This document shows positions 24,275 to 32,521 of a stretch of 38,908 nt of DNA, piece by piece. This stretch comes from an uncultured Roseburia sp. GTDB taxonomy: Bacteria > Bacillota > Clostridia > Lachnospirales > Lachnospiraceae. Below the pieces are notes generated by a model, which worked only from the letters and a program-made list of their open reading frames with translations, made no database searches and had not been told where the DNA came from. A program made the position numbers and the translations under genes. The stretch is from the NCBI GenBank assembly GCA_910587865.1, contig CAJUNX010000040.1:1-38908 (forward strand), read 5' to 3'. The first letter of the stretch is position 1, and each line of letters opens with the position of its first letter.

Positions 24275-25645
24275 ATGGATATAAAAAAGCTGGCAGAGAG
24301 ACAGAGGAAATATTTTATGACGGGGGCGACGCTGTCTTATCAGGCGAGAAAAAATGCGCTTGCAAAGCTTGGACGTGCGCTGAACACATATGAAGGGCGG
24401 CTGAAAGAGGCACTTTACCGGGATTTGCACAAGGCGGAATCGGAGAGCAGCATGGCGGAGATCGCCATGACGAAAGCGGAGCTCTCCTACTGTATGAGGC
24501 ATCTTGGGGCGTGGATGCGCCCGGAGCGTAAACCGACAGGGCTTGCGAACATCCCTGCCAGGAGCTTTACCGTTGCGGAGCCGTACGGTGTGGCGCTTGT
24601 GATGGCGCCGTGGAATTACCCGGTGCTTTTGTGTCTGGAGCCGTTAATCAATGCGGTTGCAGCGGGAAATTGTGTGATTTTAAAGCCCTCCGCCTACACG
24701 CCGACCGTATCGGCAGTGATTGCGGCCATGATCGGGGAGTGCTTTGCGTCGGAATATATCGCGGTCGTTGAGGGCGGAAGAGAGGAGAATACAAAGCTGT
24801 TAGAGCAGCGGTTTGACTATATCTTTTTTACCGGCAGCGTGTCGGTGGGGAGGCTTGTGCTGGAGAGGGCCGCGCGGTATCTGACGCCGGTGACGCTTGA
24901 GCTCGGGGGAAAGAGCCCCTGTATCGTGGACCGGACCGCGAATATCCGGCTCGCGGCGAGGAGAATCGTCTTTGGGAAACTGCTAAATTCCGGACAGACC
25001 TGCGTCGCGCCGGATTATCTGGTCGTGCACCCGGACGTGAAGGAGCGGCTGTTTGCCGCGATGAAGCGGGAGATTGTGCGCATGCTGGGGGCGGAACCGC
25101 TTTTATCGGAAGAGTATCCGCGGATCGTGAACCGGAAGCACTTTGACCGCGTGATGGGGCTGATTGCAGGTGAAAAGATCGTCACGGGAGGCTGCGGCAA
25201 CCCGGATACCCTGCAGATCGCGCCGACGATTCTGGACGGGGTGACGCTGGATTCACCGGTCATGCAGGAGGAGATCTTCGGCCCGGTGCTGCCGGTGCTG
25301 ACGTTTCGGACACGTCAGGAGCTGTCTGAGATCCTTCGGCATTTTGAGAAACCGCTGGCCTGCTATCTGTTTACGCGCGACGCGTCGATGGAGCGCTGGC
25401 TGCTGCGCCGTTTCTCTTTCGGCGGAGGCTGCATCAACGATACGATCATACATCTGGCGACCTCGGAGATGGGCTTCGGCGGCGTCGGGGCGAGCGGTAT
25501 GGGGAGCTATCACGGGAAGACGGGCTTTGAGACCTTCAGTCACCGCAAGAGCATCGTGAAAAAGTATGCATGGCCGGATCTGCCGATGCGCTATCATCCT
25601 TACACAAAGTGGAAGGATGCCGTGATCCGGCGGGTGATGCGGTAG
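24275..25645 (+). CDS. NAD(P)-dependent aldehyde dehydrogenase (class 3-like)
   Basis: A 456-residue aldehyde dehydrogenase that oxidises aldehydes to acids. Motifs: VMAPWNYP, NAVAAGNCVILKPSAYTP, FFTGSVSVGR (Rossmann glycine), ELGGKSP with general base Glu209, and GQTC with nucleophile Cys243. Also EEIFGPVLPVLTF and SHRKSIV near the end. The ~456-residue length without an N-terminal extension, and the missing long C-terminal arm, match the class 3/fatty-aldehyde subgroup (AlkH/Ald3 style). ATG 24275 follows ACAGGAGGGGAAC. Its 3' end runs into a tandem repeat region. Confidence 0.93.
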   Translation: MDIKKLAERQRKYFMTGATLSYQARKNALAKLGRALNTYEGRLKEALYRDLHKAESESSMAEIAMTKAELSYCMRHLGAWMRPERKPTGLANIPARSFTVAEPYGVALVMAPWNYPVLLCLEPLINAVAAGNCVILKPSAYTPTVSAVIAAMIGECFASEYIAVVEGGREENTKLLEQRFDYIFFTGSVSVGRLVLERAARYLTPVTLELGGKSPCIVDRTANIRLAARRIVFGKLLNSGQTCVAPDYLVVHPDVKERLFAAMKREIVRMLGAEPLLSEEYPRIVNRKHFDRVMGLIAGEKIVTGGCGNPDTLQIAPTILDGVTLDSPVMQEEIFGPVLPVLTFRTRQELSEILRHFEKPLACYLFTRDASMERWLLRRFSFGGGCINDTIIHLATSEMGFGGVGASGMGSYHGKTGFETFSHRKSIVKKYAWPDLPMRYHPYTKWKDAVIRRVMR

Positions 25646-25784
25646 CGCGGAGCGTCGGGGCGTGATCCGAAAACGGTGTGCAGAGAGCGGCAGAGCGTGC
25701 ATGCGGAGCGAGGAGTGAGAGGCGTGATCCGAAAACGGTGTGCAGAGAGCGGCAGAGCGTGCATGCGGAGCGAAAAGTGAGAGC
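25621..25784 (+). repeat. 62-bp tandem repeat after the aldehyde dehydrogenase gene
   Basis: Two near-identical units, 25661-25722 and 25723-25784, differ at about 3 of 62 positions. A degenerate 40-nt relative at 25621-25660, also starting CGTGATCCG, contains the gene's last codons and stop. The rest, 25785-25934, is A/T-rich and holds the tRNA promoter. Confidence 0.85.
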
Positions 25785-25853
25785 CGTGCAAAAAAAGAAA
25801 AAGCAGTGTGGAGTGCGACAGCGTAAAAAATAAAAAAATTTTTAAAATAACTA

Positions 25854-25882
25854 TGGACAACCGCGGAAAGATGTGGTAATAT
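25854..25882 (+). promoter_or_regulatory. probable promoter of tRNA-Pro
   Basis: TGGACA (25854-25859), 17-nt spacer, TAATAT (25877-25882), 52 nt before the tRNA; a TATAAT overlaps at 25880-25885. Confidence 0.55.
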
Positions 25883-25934
25883 AATCAAGCACGATTTGAG
25901 AAACATTTGTTTTCGTCGGTTGCATCCATAGTGG

Positions 25935-26008
25935 CGATGCGTGGCTCAGCTTGGTAGAGCGCTGCGTTCGGGACGCAGAGGTCGCAGGTTCAAATCCTGT
26001 CGCATCGA
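25935..26008 (+). tRNA. tRNA-Pro (anticodon CGG)
   Basis: A 74-nt cloverleaf. The acceptor stem CGATGCG (25935-25941) pairs with CGCATCG (26001-26007), with discriminator A26008. D stem GCTC/GAGC with AGCTTGGTAG loop. Anticodon stem CTGCG/CGCAG with loop TTCGGGA, giving anticodon CGG (25969-25971) and G37, as in tRNA-Pro. T arm GCAGG-TTCAAAT-CCTGT. The 3' CCA is not encoded. Confidence 0.95.
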
Positions 26009-26023
26009 TTCCTTGGCAGGGGT

Positions 26024-26061
26024 GCCGGAAAGCTTGATTTTAAGACTTTCCGGCCTTTTTT
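26024..26061 (+). terminator. intrinsic terminator after tRNA-Pro
   Basis: GCCGGAAAG (26024-26032) pairs with CTTTCCGGC (26046-26054), followed by CTTTTTT. Confidence 0.9.
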
Positions 26062-26174
26062 GTGTCTGAAAACTGACGTTTGAAGAGAGGAAGGGGGGCG
26101 TTCCAACAAAGTTCCGCAGAATATGGCAGGAACTCTTCCTGGCAGAAAAGTTGCAGACAGAGCTGATATGTTCT

Positions 26175-26199
26175 GCCGCTTTCAGCGGCTTTGTTTTTT
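26175..26199 (+). terminator. second small terminator-like hairpin
   Basis: GCCGCT-TTC-AGCGGC (26175-26189) followed by TTTGTTTTTT. The flanking 26062-26174 has no gene I can support. Confidence 0.6.
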
Positions 26200-26215
26200 C
26201 ATCCTGCGAGCACAG

Positions 26216-26816
26216 ACGCAGCTATATCAGCCATTCTGAGTGGAGCAGGTACCTTACGCGGATTCGCGAAGGGGCGAAAAACATGCTGATCCCCGGGTAC
26301 CGGGACATGGATGCTTATGATCTGCCGGAGGAGTTTTCGCATCTGCAGGTGCAGGATATGTCAAAGCTCGGCTTTATGCAGGATATCTGCGGAGAAATAC
26401 GATTCTTTTTGTCTGGGTCAGCGCCGGTATTCTGGCAGCGATCATTTTGTTTGCTGTGATATTCAGCTTTATGGCCGGCCCGTTTGCGCAATACCGGTCG
26501 GCGGCCGGGCTGTATGAGACCGGAAAATACGCGGAGGCTGCGGCTGCGTTTCGGGAGCCTGGCGATTACAAAGACAGCAGGGACCGGCTGGAAATGTGTT
26601 ATCGGAATTTTTATGGGGAAGAATTTTATGAGGAGGTCAGCCGGATTGAATCAGCAAAAGGAGTATAACGACTGGTGGCTGCGGTCGCCCGGAGAGGGGA
26701 GGAATAAAGCCGCATATATTGACGGCTATGGGATTATTTGCCGCGGGGGGACGGATATCCGCAATGAGACGCTGGGAATCCGCCCGGTGATCTGGATCGA
26801 TCTGTCTGTCGAATAA
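26216..26816 (+). pseudogene. degraded TIR-TM-TPR-DUF6273 protein gene
   Basis: Pieces of one protein type lie in order in different frames. First (frame of 26283) comes SEWSRYLTRIREGAKNMLIP then YRDMDAYDLPEEFSHLQ and DMSKLGFMQD, matching the C-terminal half of bacterial TIR domains. The frame shifts near 26395, and a hydrophobic segment follows (LFVWVSAGILAAIILFAVIF). Next is a TPR-like unit (GLYETGKYAEAAAAF, GDYKDSRDRLEMCY) that stops at 26668. Then, back in the first frame from about 26652, EYNDWWLRSPGEG ... GIRPVIWID appears, the C-terminal end of DUF6273. The TIR N-terminal half and most of DUF6273 are missing, so the gene is broken by frameshift and deletions. Domain names come from recognised motifs, not searches. 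Confidence 0.6.
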
Positions 26817-26864
26817 AAAAGCCGGCGCCCGGAATGCGATAGTTCATTCCGGGCGCCGGTTTTT
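26816..26864. terminator. bidirectional intrinsic terminator
   Basis: CCGGCGCCCGGAATG (26822-26836) pairs with CATTCCGGGCGCCGG (26845-26859). It is flanked by an A-run on the left and a T-run on the right, so it can terminate transcription from both sides, including the antiporter gene. Confidence 0.92.
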
Positions 26865-26875
26865 GCGCGTATCTG

Positions 26876-28123
26876 TCAGCGGCTGATCTCATCCGGATGG
26901 ATCTCCCCTGCCGCAAACAGGGCATTTTTCGTGAGTGTCGGTCCGATGAGCTCATACACGAGCACGGAGAAGAGCACGACATTCCGGACCATGGTGCCGT
27001 CGGACAGCGTGGCTGCCGTCAGCGCCATTCCGAGCGCCACGCCGGCCTGAGGCAGAAGCGTGGTACCGAGATGTTTCTGAATCTTTTTGTCGCAGCCCGA
27101 GATCGCACAGCTGCTGTAAGCGCCGAAAATCTTTCCGGCGGAACGGGCGATGATATAGACCACTCCGATCAGAAGAACGACGGGCGTCCGCAGAATCTTA
27201 AGATCCAGCTCCGCACCGGAGAGGATAAAAAACAGGATGGACAGCGGTGTCGTCCACCGGTCAAGCCGTTCCATCAGAGAGGCCGAGGTCTCGCAGACGT
27301 TGCAGAAGATTGTTCCGGTCATCATACAGACGAGCAGAAGCGAAAAACCGCAGTGGACCGGGCCTAAATCAAATTCGATCATGGAAAGCCCGACGGTCAG
27401 CAGCACGAAAGCCACCGACATGGAGATCCGGTTGGCGCGCGAATGGAAATAGCGCTCACTCCAGTCAAGGATAAAACCGGCAACGGCTCCGAGAAGGAGC
27501 GAGAGAATGATCTCAAGTATCGGCTCGACTACAACGGTAATCACACTGATCCCGCCCTGTTCCAGCGCATTTGCAATGCCGAAGGAGACGGAGAAAACCA
27601 CAAGGCCGACCGCATCGTCGATGGCGACGACCATGAGCAGCAGCCGTGTGAGCGGACCGTCAGCCTGATACTGCCGGACCACCATCAGAGTAGCGGCGGG
27701 AGCGGTGGCGGCAGCGATCGCGCCCAGTGTGATGGCGGACGGAATCGAGAGGGCCGCTGGGAAGATCAGGTGAAGGCCGATCAGAGCGAGATCCACCACA
27801 AGCGTGGTGATGACCGCCTGGAGAATACCGACCGTGATCGCCTGGCGTCCCATACTGCGCAGGTCCTTAAGCCGGAATTCATTTCCGATGGTAAAGGCGA
27901 TAAAGCCGAGTGCCGTATCAGAGATAATGCCAAAGGCGCTGACCTCTTCCATGGAGTGGAAGCCGATTCCGGGGAATCCGAGCCGTCCCACAAAATAGGG
28001 GCCCAGGAGCAGACCGGTGATCAGATAGGCTGTAACGGCGGGAAGGCCCACCTTTTTTGCCAGTCTTGACATCAAAAGTCCTCCGATGAGGGCAAGTGAG
28101 ATACAAAGAAGCAGATTCTGCAT
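26876..28123 (-). CDS. cation:proton antiporter (CPA2, NapA/KefB-like)
   Basis: A 415-residue membrane protein with about 12 helices: an Na+/H+ exchanger-type core (GLPAVTAYLITGLLLGPYF, TLGFIAFTIGNEF) and VVAIDDAVGLVVF. The double Asp in the last marks electrogenic CPA2 transport. AAATAPAATLMVV is the other conserved discontinuous helix. It exchanges Na+ or K+ for H+ to manage pH or salt. No C-terminal RCK/TrkA-N domain is attached. ATG 28123 with AGAAGGTG upstream is chosen over an in-frame TTG at 28153. It is monocistronic and divergent from pyrF. Confidence 0.88.
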   Translation of the reverse strand: MQNLLLCISLALIGGLLMSRLAKKVGLPAVTAYLITGLLLGPYFVGRLGFPGIGFHSMEEVSAFGIISDTALGFIAFTIGNEFRLKDLRSMGRQAITVGILQAVITTLVVDLALIGLHLIFPAALSIPSAITLGAIAAATAPAATLMVVRQYQADGPLTRLLLMVVAIDDAVGLVVFSVSFGIANALEQGGISVITVVVEPILEIILSLLLGAVAGFILDWSERYFHSRANRISMSVAFVLLTVGLSMIEFDLGPVHCGFSLLLVCMMTGTIFCNVCETSASLMERLDRWTTPLSILFFILSGAELDLKILRTPVVLLIGVVYIIARSAGKIFGAYSSCAISGCDKKIQKHLGTTLLPQAGVALGMALTAATLSDGTMVRNVVLFSVLVYELIGPTLTKNALFAAGEIHPDEISR

Positions 28124-28195
28124 GGTAATAAACACCTTCTTTCTTTTTTCCAAACATTAAGATATCACTTTTTTTTCAAAAATCAAGAGGAATAT

Positions 28196-28224
28196 TTGCC
28201 AAAATGTGCCCGTCCGTGTATAAT
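28196..28224 (+). promoter_or_regulatory. promoter of pyrF-traX
   Basis: TTGCCA (28196-28201), 17-nt spacer, TATAAT (28219-28224), 63 nt before the pyrF start. Confidence 0.75.
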
Positions 28225-28287
28225 GGCAGTCAGAATCTTTTGAACACCGGGCTGTATTTGGCAGCCGCAATGAAAAAGGAGGACGCG

Positions 28288-28986
28288 ATGGGAAAAGACG
28301 TGATTATTGCCTGCGACTTTAACAGCAAAGAGGAAGTGATCGGATTTCTTGGAAAATTTCAGGACGAGAAACCGTTTGTAAAGATCGGCATGGAGCTGTT
28401 TTATGCGGAAGGACCTGAGATTGTCCGGACGATTAAGGGCATGGGACACAAAATTTTTCTGGATTTAAAGCTGCATGATATTCCGAATACGGTAAAAAAA
28501 GCGATGACGGTTCTCTCCGGACTGGATGTGGATATGTGCAATGTCCATGCGGCAGGGACGCGGGCGATGATGCAGGCCGGGTTAGAGGGTCTGACGCGCC
28601 CGGACGGTACGAGACCGCTGCTGATCGCTGTGACACAGCTGACTTCCACCAGTGAGGAGATGATGCGGCAGGAGCTTCTGATTGACCGTCCGATCGACGA
28701 GACGGTGATGCATTATGCAAAAAATACGATGGAAGCGGGGCTTGACGGCGTGGTGTGTTCTCCGCTCGAAGCGGGAAAGGTGCATGAGGTCTGCGGGGAG
28801 CGGTTTCTTACCATCACCCCGGGCGTGCGTTTTGCGGACGGAGATGTGGGCGACCAGAAGCGTGTGACGACGCCGGCGCGTGCGAGAGAGCTCGGGTCGG
28901 ATTATATCGTGGTGGGAAGACCGATCACACAGGCAGAAGATCCCGTGGCGGCTTACCGCAGATGTATGGAGGAATTTGTGGGGTGA
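28288..28986 (+). CDS. pyrF: orotidine 5'-phosphate decarboxylase
   Basis: A 232-residue type 1 OMP decarboxylase, which converts OMP to UMP in de novo pyrimidine synthesis. Motifs: IIACDFNSKEE at the N-terminus, FVKIGMELFYAEGP, the catalytic LDLKLHDIPNT with Asp59, Lys61 and Asp64, TPGVRF, and the phosphate-gripping VVGRPI. Full length. ATG 28288 follows AAAGGAGGACGCG; an upstream in-frame ATG at 28204 overlaps the -35 to -10 region and is not credible. No other pyr genes are next to it. Its stop overlaps a TraX-like gene by 4 nt. Confidence 0.96.
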   Translation: MGKDVIIACDFNSKEEVIGFLGKFQDEKPFVKIGMELFYAEGPEIVRTIKGMGHKIFLDLKLHDIPNTVKKAMTVLSGLDVDMCNVHAAGTRAMMQAGLEGLTRPDGTRPLLIAVTQLTSTSEEMMRQELLIDRPIDETVMHYAKNTMEAGLDGVVCSPLEAGKVHEVCGERFLTITPGVRFADGDVGDQKRVTTPARARELGSDYIVVGRPITQAEDPVAAYRRCMEEFVG

Positions 28987-29717
28987 ATGTACGATGGAAG
29001 GGTTTGAGCGGGAGCACATTAAAGCTGATCGCAATCGTTAGCATGCTGATTGACCATGTGGCGGCCGCGGTGATCGTCCGTGTCCTGTATGCAGGGCACT
29101 GGACGGAGCAGCTTTATCAGATATACCGGGTGATGCGCTCTGTCGGAAGGATTGCGTTTCCGATCTTTTGTTTTTTTCTGGTGGAAGGGTTTGAGCACAC
29201 CAGGGACCGGAAGAAATATGCGCTGCGGCTGTTTTTGTTTGCGCTGATTTCAGAGATTCCGTTTGATCTGGCATTTAGTGCAGAGATTCTGGAAGTTCAG
29301 TATCAGAATGTATTTTTTACGTTGCTGATCGGGCTGATTACCGTTATGGCATTTCACGCGGCAGAAGAAAAGAAGGAATGGAATCCGGTGGTCCGGGTCG
29401 TGCTTCTGGCACTGATTGTCGCTGCGGGGATGGGAATCGCGCTTTTTCTTAAGACGGATTACGACGCAAAAGGTGTCATGGCAATTCTGCTGCTGTACGT
29501 CTTCCGAAAGAAACGGAGTATGCAGATTCTGGCCGGCTGTCTGTTTTTTTCCTGGTGGGAGCTGCCGGCGCTGGCCGCATTCTTTCTGCTCGCGTGTTAC
29601 AACGGTACGCGCGGTCTGCGCATGAAGTACTTTTTCTATGTGTTTTATCCGGCGCACCTGCTGCTGTTATATGCGGTCTGTCTGCTGATGGGCACCGCGG
29701 GGATTCCGGCTGTATGA
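28983..29717 (+). CDS. TraX-family integral membrane protein
   Basis: A 244-residue membrane protein with about seven helices and the TraX pattern: LKLIAIVSMLIDHVAA at the start, GRIAFPIFCFFLVEGFEHTRDRKKYALRLFLFALISEIPFDLAF in the middle. TraX acetylates F-pilin in plasmids. Chromosomal Firmicute members are widespread, have no assigned substrate and may be membrane acyltransferases. I chose GTG 28983 (GTGA overlap with the pyrF stop, GGAGG 10 nt before). ATG 28962 within pyrF is an alternative. The stop codon lies inside a duplicated sequence. Confidence 0.85.
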   Translation: MNVRWKGLSGSTLKLIAIVSMLIDHVAAAVIVRVLYAGHWTEQLYQIYRVMRSVGRIAFPIFCFFLVEGFEHTRDRKKYALRLFLFALISEIPFDLAFSAEILEVQYQNVFFTLLIGLITVMAFHAAEEKKEWNPVVRVVLLALIVAAGMGIALFLKTDYDAKGVMAILLLYVFRKKRSMQILAGCLFFSWWELPALAAFFLLACYNGTRGLRMKYFFYVFYPAHLLLLYAVCLLMGTAGIPAV

Positions 29718-29806
29718 GAGTGCGTCTGAGTACCCGGCCGGGTCAGAGAACGGCCGTGCGGCTGCGGCTGTATGAGAGGGTGTCTGAGTACCGGCCGTGC
29801 GGCTGC
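29708..29806 (+). repeat. imperfect tandem duplication spanning the traX stop codon
   Basis: Copy 1 (29708-29765) and copy 2 (29766-29806) both begin GGCTGTATGAGAG. The second has a 17-nt internal deletion. Each includes a GTATGA, and the first supplies the traX stop. Confidence 0.8.
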
Positions 29807-29882
29807 AGGAAGAGTGGGAAGAACGGCCCGGGGCGGTATTTTTGAAAACGGGAAGATTGCGGAAGGGAAATGAGGGTATTGT

Positions 29883-31067
29883 ATGGAGATATCAAAGCAG
29901 ACAAAGAGACATCTGATGCAGGTATTGGCGTTTGCCATTCTGCTGTACTGCGGAGTGGAGCATTTTGATATTGTGATCCGGGCATTCCGGTTTGTCATGG
30001 GGATTGCGATGCCGTTTCTGATCGGCGGTTCGATCGCATTTATCATGAATGTCCCCATGAAATGGATTGAGAAGCATCTGTTTGTGAAACAGGAGAAGCT
30101 GCAGAAGTTCCGCCGTGCGGCAGCCTACCTGCTGACACTGCTCTGCGTGACCGGTATTTTTACGCTGGCGCTGCTCGTGGTGGTGCCGGAGCTTGGAAAT
30201 ACGATCGGAAAGCTGATGGAAGAGATTCCGGTAGCGGTTCGGGAGGCCCAGCGGTGGCTTGCGGATATCCCAAATACGTGGCCCGCGCTGGAGCCGGCGG
30301 TGAAGGAGCTTGACATCGACTGGTCTTCGATTTCCGCGGCGGCGGTTAATTTTGTACAGTCTGCGGCGTCCGGGGTGTTAAGCTCGGGCATGGGGCTGTT
30401 TTCCGGTATTGTGAACAGCGTCACGACATTTGTAATCAGTTTTACATTTTCCATCTATGTGATTTTCCAGAAGGAAAAGCTGGCGCGTCAGGCAAAACAG
30501 ATTATGTATGCGGTTTTACCGAAGCAGATTCCGGAGAAAATCTTATCCGTAGTCCGGCTTTCGAATCAGATTTTTTCGAATTTTTTGTCGGGACAGTGCG
30601 TGGAAGCGGTGATTCTTGGAACGATGTTTGTCGTTTGCATGACGATTTTCAGGATGCCGTATGCGATGCTGACGGGAATTGTGATTGCGATTACGGCGCT
30701 GATTCCGATTTTCGGCGCATTTATCGGCTGTGCGGTGGGAATGATCCTGATTGTGATGGAAAATCCTGTGCAGGCGCTATGGTTTCTGGTGCTCTTCCTT
30801 GTGCTGCAGCAGGTGGAGGGAAATCTGATTTACCCCCATGTGGTGGGAGGCTCGGTCGGACTGCCGTCGATCTGGGTGCTGGTCGCGGTCACTGTGGGAG
30901 GAAATCTTTTCGGGATTGTCGGGATCCTGATGTTCATCCCGCTTTGCTCCGTGCTGTATACGCTGTTCAGTACGTTTGTAAAGCGCCGGCTTAAGGAGCG
31001 GAGGGTGCCCGAGGCGTACTGGAGAGAAAAGCCCGCAGCGGAAGAAGCGGAGGAACAAAAAAATTAG
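29883..31067 (+). CDS. AI-2E family permease (PerM/YtvI-like)
   Basis: A 394-residue membrane protein of the AI-2 exporter family: eight helices arranged as N-terminal pairs (FVMGIAMPFLIGGSIAFIMNVP), a long extracytoplasmic loop with amphipathic segments (about 100-185), and the conserved C-terminal VEGNLIYPHVVGGSVGLPSIWVLVAVTVGGNLFGIVGI. Family members export the quorum signal AI-2 or act as Na+/H+ antiporters; the substrate here is unknown. The start has GAGGGTATTGT upstream. A polar C-terminal tail (EEAEEQKN) follows. Confidence 0.9.
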   Translation: MEISKQTKRHLMQVLAFAILLYCGVEHFDIVIRAFRFVMGIAMPFLIGGSIAFIMNVPMKWIEKHLFVKQEKLQKFRRAAAYLLTLLCVTGIFTLALLVVVPELGNTIGKLMEEIPVAVREAQRWLADIPNTWPALEPAVKELDIDWSSISAAAVNFVQSAASGVLSSGMGLFSGIVNSVTTFVISFTFSIYVIFQKEKLARQAKQIMYAVLPKQIPEKILSVVRLSNQIFSNFLSGQCVEAVILGTMFVVCMTIFRMPYAMLTGIVIAITALIPIFGAFIGCAVGMILIVMENPVQALWFLVLFLVLQQVEGNLIYPHVVGGSVGLPSIWVLVAVTVGGNLFGIVGILMFIPLCSVLYTLFSTFVKRRLKERRVPEAYWREKPAAEEAEEQKN

Positions 31068-31373
31068 CGGGGACGGTCCGCAACAGAAACAGAATCCTGC
31101 CTGGCAGGATTCTGTTATGTGGTGAGGTATATCAATATATGGAAACCCGCCGGATTATGGCGGAATTGTTGTTTGTCGGAACTGACAGAACCCCAACCCC
31201 CGCGTCGAAACTCAACAGCTCCTTTTGATGATCTTATCATACAAAACAATTGTGACAGAATCTTGACTATGGTATGAAGAATATCTTAAAATGCTATAAC
31301 GTATTTCTAAAAAATGCCATAAAGGTCCGGACGGTAAATGTGGAACGGGCTTTTACGGGGAAAATGAGGACGG
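31068..31373 (+). other. intergenic region with a perfect hairpin; promoter uncertain
   Basis: A perfect 12-bp hairpin ACAGAATCCTGC (31089-31100) / GCAGGATTCTGT (31104-31115) follows the AI-2E gene, without a T-run. The remainder has an inverted-repeat element near 31222-31245 and several poor promoter matches (for example TTGACT at 31263). No coding sequence or known RNA is recognised. Confidence 0.5.
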
Positions 31374-31556
31374 ATGATGTTTGAGACAATCTATTATGAG
31401 GTGGCGGCGATTGACGGGGATTATGCACGGCTGAGGAGAACGGATGCCACGGCTGAGGAACTGAAGCTGGTGGCAAGGGCGCTGCTTCCGGCGGAGATCA
31501 CGGAGGGATCAAAGCTGAAGTATGAGCTGATGCAGTATGAACTCATGGAGGATTGA
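31374..31556 (+). CDS. small conserved-looking protein of 60 residues
   Basis: MMFETIYYEVAAIDGDYARLRRTDATAEELKLVARALLPAEITEGSKLKYE and a short Met/Glu-rich tail. The IDGDYARL-to-LLPAEITEGSKLKYE pattern (a beta-barrel with IPRALLP-like loop) resembles DUF3006-type small proteins. The ribosome binding site TGAGGA is modest; ATG 31377 is an alternative start. It comes immediately before the EamA transporter gene, 12 nt apart, so the two are probably co-transcribed. I see no membrane segment and do not assign a function. Confidence 0.65.
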   Translation: MMFETIYYEVAAIDGDYARLRRTDATAEELKLVARALLPAEITEGSKLKYELMQYELMED

Positions 31557-31567
31557 AAGAGACGGAT

Positions 31568-32521
31568 ATGAACAGATTTGTGATAAGACAATCGGCGCTG
31601 CTTCTGCTGACGGCTGTGATATGGGGAGTCGCTTTTGTGGCGCAGAGTGTCGGCATGGAATATATCGGGCCGTTTACCTTTAACGCGGCGCGTAATCTGA
31701 TCGGCGCGCTGGTGCTGCTTCCGTATATCGCCCTGCAGGGCAGAGGAGTAAAAAAGAAAGCGGGCGCAGATTCTGCAGCAGGGCAGCCGTGCCGCGGGAG
31801 AGAAGAAAGAACGGCGGCGTGGAGAGACAAAACGCTCATCACGGGCGGGATCTGCTGCGGTGTGCTGCTGTTTGTCGCCGGTAATCTGCAGCAGATCGGG
31901 ATACTGTATACAACCGTGGGAAAAGCGGGATTTATCACAGCCATGTATATCGTGCTTGTGCCGGCGCTTGGTATTTTTTTAAAACGGCGGGCCGGGCTTC
32001 GGATATGGATTGCCGTGATGATTGCCGTCGGGGGACTTTATCTGCTGTGCATGACGGGAGGAGGATTTTCCGTTCAGAAAGGAGATCTGTTCGTCCTGGC
32101 CTGTGCGTTTGCTTTTTCCTTTCATATTCTGACGATTGATTACTTTGCGCCGCGGGTGGACGGGGTGCGGATGGCCTGCATCCAGTTTTTTGTCTGTGCG
32201 CTGCTCTCGGCTGTGTGCATGTTCGTTTTTGAGAAGCCGGAATTACAGCAGCTTCTGGCGGCCTGGCTGCCGGTTCTGTATGCGGGCGTGCTTTCATGCG
32301 GGGTGGCATATACGCTGCAGATTGTCGGGCAGCGCGGGATGGATCCGACGGTTGCGTCTCTGATTTTAAGCCTGGAATCCGTGATTTCCGTGATTGCCGG
32401 CTGGCTGATTTTAGGGCAGGAGCTTTCGATGCGGGAACGGCTCGGCTGTGTGCTGATGTTCGCGGCCATTGTGCTGGTGCAGCTGCCCCAAAAACGCGCA
32501 CAAAAGGAACGCACTGCATAA
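31568..32521 (+). CDS. EamA/DMT-family transporter
   Basis: A 317-residue drug/metabolite transporter with ten helices in two EamA halves: the first begins LLLLTAVIWGVAFVAQSVGMEYIGPFTFNAAR, the second ends SLILSLESVISVIAGWLILGQELSMRERLGCVLMFAAIVLVQL. A charged insert (about 60-92, GRGVKKKAGADSAAGQPCRG...) extends the loop after the second helix. The substrate is unknown. ATG 31568 is chosen; an in-frame TTG at 31553 overlaps the previous stop. The last codons, encoding PQKRAQKERTA and stop, lie inside a 111-bp repeat, so the tail is repeat-derived. Confidence 0.9.
   Translation: MNRFVIRQSALLLLTAVIWGVAFVAQSVGMEYIGPFTFNAARNLIGALVLLPYIALQGRGVKKKAGADSAAGQPCRGREERTAAWRDKTLITGGICCGVLLFVAGNLQQIGILYTTVGKAGFITAMYIVLVPALGIFLKRRAGLRIWIAVMIAVGGLYLLCMTGGGFSVQKGDLFVLACAFAFSFHILTIDYFAPRVDGVRMACIQFFVCALLSAVCMFVFEKPELQQLLAAWLPVLYAGVLSCGVAYTLQIVGQRGMDPTVASLILSLESVISVIAGWLILGQELSMRERLGCVLMFAAIVLVQLPQKRAQKERTA

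Noticed and set aside
25935..26864. Integrated island at tRNA-Pro
   Set aside because: No integrase, no direct repeat of the tRNA 3' end was seen downstream, and composition does not change.
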